Positions 62,084 through 64,000 of a DNA stretch of 64,000 nt are shown here, in pieces. The stretch's first letter is position 1; every line of letters begins with the position of its first letter. The translations under genes and the position numbers were made by a program. The notes under the pieces are model-generated. The model ran no database searches. It saw nothing but the letters and a program-made list of their open reading frames with translations, and was not told where the DNA came from. The stretch lies in assembly GCA_009772925.1 (NCBI GenBank), contig WOUQ01000002.1, positions 62,001-126,000 of the forward strand. Direction: 5' to 3'. The DNA comes from a bacterium (GTDB lineage Bacteria; Pseudomonadota; Gammaproteobacteria; Burkholderiales; Thiobacillaceae).

Positions 62084-63934
62084 TCAGTGCGCCTGCACGC
62101 CGGGCCCGAAAAAGCGATAACCCATGCGCATCTGGCGGCTGCGCTCGAAACGCTTCCTATCGGCTTCCGCGGCGAAGCTGGCGGCGATGCCGGCGTAGGC
62201 TTTCTCGGCCCAGGCAGCGTCCAGTAACAGGTCGGCCACGCCCTCGGCCCAGCGCAGCTTGTCGCCCGCGTTGCCCAGGCGGCCGCCGCAGGCGTTCATC
62301 AGCGGCGCGATTTCGGAAGCCGGCAGTTCGTAGGCCTTCAAACGGGTGGCCAGTTGCACGCACTGGTCGCCGTTGGCGCAGGCTTCCACGGCCTTGGCGA
62401 ACAGGGCGTTGGCGGCGGCGTGGTCGCCGATGTCGCGGTACAGCTTGGCGGTGTGGGCCAGGGCGTAGTGGTCCTTCGCCCGGTTCGCGGCGTCGTTCAG
62501 GAGCTTCGCGGCCAGCGCGGAATCGCCCAGCGCGGTCTGCACGGTCTCGGCCATCTTCGTGTAGTCGTAGGCGTTGTCGCCCAGGGCGCGACCCTCGGCG
62601 TAGGCGCGGGCGCGGGCCTTGCCGTAGTCGGCGTCGGTGAGCTCGGTGGCGCAGGTCATGACGATCTCGCGGAACCAGACAAAATCGGTGGCGTTGGCCA
62701 CGCTCTCGTCGAGCAGCTTGCCTAGCCATGTCTTGTCGCCCAGACGGTCCACGCCCAGGATCAGCGACTTGAAGCGGGCGAAGTGGAAGGCGCCTTCCTC
62801 GCGCATCCTGCCCTCCGCCACGCCCAGCACCTTGCCGGCGTACGCGGCATCGTCCAGTTCGGCCATGATGCGGCCGGCCAGGGCGATGAACTGCTTGGTG
62901 GTGGTGCACTTGCCCTCTTCGTTCTGCATCGCCACGTACTTGGCCTGGTTGGCCTCGCGCTTGGCCAGCTTGCCCTTGACACGCTCGACGCGGGCCACGT
63001 CAGCGGCGGCGTGCTTCTCCACCGCCTCCACCACCTTCCGCATCTCGTCGAGGTTGGCCACGCCCTCCTCGGCCTTGTCCAGCATGTCGGTAACGCCTCT
63101 GGCATCGCCCAGGTCGGCATAGACGCCCACCAGCTGGATCAATTCGCCACTGGCGGTAGCGACGGCGCCTGCCTTCGCCAGCACGGTCTTGGTGAACTCG
63201 GCGTTGCCGGCGGCGGCGGCCAGCACCTGCATGAGGGCGGTGAAATCCTTGGCGGACTCCAGGGCCTTGTCGTAGAGCGCGCCGGCGGCGGCCGGGTCGA
63301 TCTCGTTCATGGCGCCGGACAGGGCGATGAGGTCGGCGGGGCTGCCATACTTGGCCGCGCCCTCATTGATGGTTTCCACCGCCTTGGCCTGGTTGCCGCC
63401 CTTGGCCAGCAGCTTGGCCAGGCGCGCGAAGTCGGCGGCGCGGCCGGCCTTGGTCTTGATCTTGTCGGCGATCTGGCCGAACAGCTCGGCGTTGTTCAGC
63501 TCGGCCACGACGCCGGCCAGGCCGTACAGCTCCTCGGTGGCGGAGACTTCCTTGAGCGCCCCGGCCAGGGCCTTGCCGGCGGCGGCCGCATCCGCCAGAG
63601 CCAGCCACTGGCCCATGCCCACCGACACCTTCTCGCCGCCGTCCATGGCGAAGTCGGCGCCCTGCCCCAGCATCTCCTTGGCCTTGCCGGCGTCGCCCAG
63701 GGCCGCGTAGCCGATGGCCAGGGTGACGAAATCCTTGGTGAACATGGCGTCGCCCGCCACCTTGTCGAGGGCGGCCTTGGCGTCGGCGGCGCCGGCAAAG
63801 GCGGCGGACGTCAGGATGTCCTTGGCATAGGCCATGTCCGCCGGCTCGTCGAAGCACTCGCGGGCGAGGGCGAAGAGATCGGCCGCCTTGGCAGCCGCGG
63901 CGACTTTGGGTTCGAGGGTGGAACGGTTGGCCAT
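62084..63934 (-). CDS. Alpha-solenoid repeat protein of unknown function
   Basis: 616 residues, not recognised as a named family. It is almost wholly helical and built of degenerate repeats of about 33-38 residues with the pattern xxxLAxxYAxLGDxxKAxxxLxxA, for example DFVTLAIGYAALGDAGKAKE, YGLAGVVAELNNAELFGQIA, ELIQLVGVYADLGDARGVTD and LAHTAKLYRDIGDHAAANAL. These are TPR-like but divergent. There is no signal peptide or membrane helix. A GGAG site precedes the ATG. It probably acts as a scaffold or binding protein. It is not clearly part of the flagellar operon: a terminator lies between them. Confidence 0.75.
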   Translation of the reverse strand: MANRSTLEPKVAAAAKAADLFALARECFDEPADMAYAKDILTSAAFAGAADAKAALDKVAGDAMFTKDFVTLAIGYAALGDAGKAKEMLGQGADFAMDGGEKVSVGMGQWLALADAAAAGKALAGALKEVSATEELYGLAGVVAELNNAELFGQIADKIKTKAGRAADFARLAKLLAKGGNQAKAVETINEGAAKYGSPADLIALSGAMNEIDPAAAGALYDKALESAKDFTALMQVLAAAAGNAEFTKTVLAKAGAVATASGELIQLVGVYADLGDARGVTDMLDKAEEGVANLDEMRKVVEAVEKHAAADVARVERVKGKLAKREANQAKYVAMQNEEGKCTTTKQFIALAGRIMAELDDAAYAGKVLGVAEGRMREEGAFHFARFKSLILGVDRLGDKTWLGKLLDESVANATDFVWFREIVMTCATELTDADYGKARARAYAEGRALGDNAYDYTKMAETVQTALGDSALAAKLLNDAANRAKDHYALAHTAKLYRDIGDHAAANALFAKAVEACANGDQCVQLATRLKAYELPASEIAPLMNACGGRLGNAGDKLRWAEGVADLLLDAAWAEKAYAGIAASFAAEADRKRFERSRQMRMGYRFFGPGVQAH

Positions 63935-64000
63935 GGAAATCTCCGGGAATGAGGGAAATCAGAAACTTGCAAAGTTTACAGGCGCACAGGCAGGACAGGG

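Overview
The window is GC-rich, densely coded chromosomal DNA from a motile betaproteobacterium. The placement rests on conserved gene orders (dapF-DUF484-xerC, miaB-phoH-ybeY-corC, rhodanese-grxC-secB-gpsA, gpmI-envC-ctpA), an S-adenosylhomocysteine (SAH) riboswitch between metK and ahcY, the gshA type known from Thiobacillus, Nitrosomonas and Acidithiobacillus, and the flhB-flhA-flhF-flhG-fliA-motC-motD flagellar run. A member of Nitrosomonadales or Rhodocyclales is the most likely source; the genus cannot be fixed from this sequence. There are two tRNA genes (Arg-CCG, Met-CAT), no rRNA, no CRISPR array and no intact insertion sequence.

Layout. 0-10 kb: Rep helicase, a membrane-anchored diheme cytochrome c, tRNA-Arg, an RlmL-like RNA methyltransferase, a TlpA-type thioredoxin, DinB, the coupled gshA-gshB-apbE operon, trmL and a TPR protein. 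10-17 kb: yggX, ubiE, a vapBC toxin-antitoxin pair, then a minus-strand run xerC / DUF484 / dapF / membrane protein / CoA-binding protein / GNAT / lpxL. 17-22 kb: metK, SAH riboswitch and ahcY, followed by an accessory patch with a second toxin-antitoxin pair, a Fic AMPylase and a broken small gene. 22-31 kb: SEC-C protein, gluQ, molybdenum cofactor genes (moaA, mobB, moaD) around two FNR-like boxes, a histidine kinase without a partner regulator, and a CBS/nucleotidyltransferase protein. 31-40 kb: gpsA, secB, trxC, grxC, rhodanese, DUF2892, an RND tripartite pump and an ArsR regulator, all on the minus strand. 40-51 kb: gpmI, envC, ctpA, slmA, ygfZ, corC, ybeY, phoH, miaB and tRNA-Met. 51-54 kb: an ABM-fold protein, a TlpA-like protein and a PilZ-like protein. 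54-62 kb: motD, motC, fliA, flhG, flhF, flhA and flhB. The end holds a 616-residue alpha-solenoid protein of unknown role.

The most interesting unit is at 33.3-40.5 kb. In E. coli the gpmI and rhodanese (yibN) operons lie back to back. Here about 6.5 kb is placed between them: an ArsR repressor, TolC, adaptor and RND pump genes, and a DUF2892 protein. The ArsR protein carries two cysteines (C34 and C100) at the 66-residue spacing of the persulfide sensors SqrR and BigR. The island runs directly into rhodanese, glutaredoxin and thioredoxin genes, so it may be a sulfane-sulfur-sensing export and detoxification unit. This is a hypothesis.

Several recognisable proteins lack an expected residue: an LpxL-like acyltransferase with HX4N in place of HX4D/E, an FlhG with no P-loop, and a diheme cytochrome whose second heme lacks the expected Met ligand. 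Related GC-rich hairpin repeats lie in three gaps between genes.
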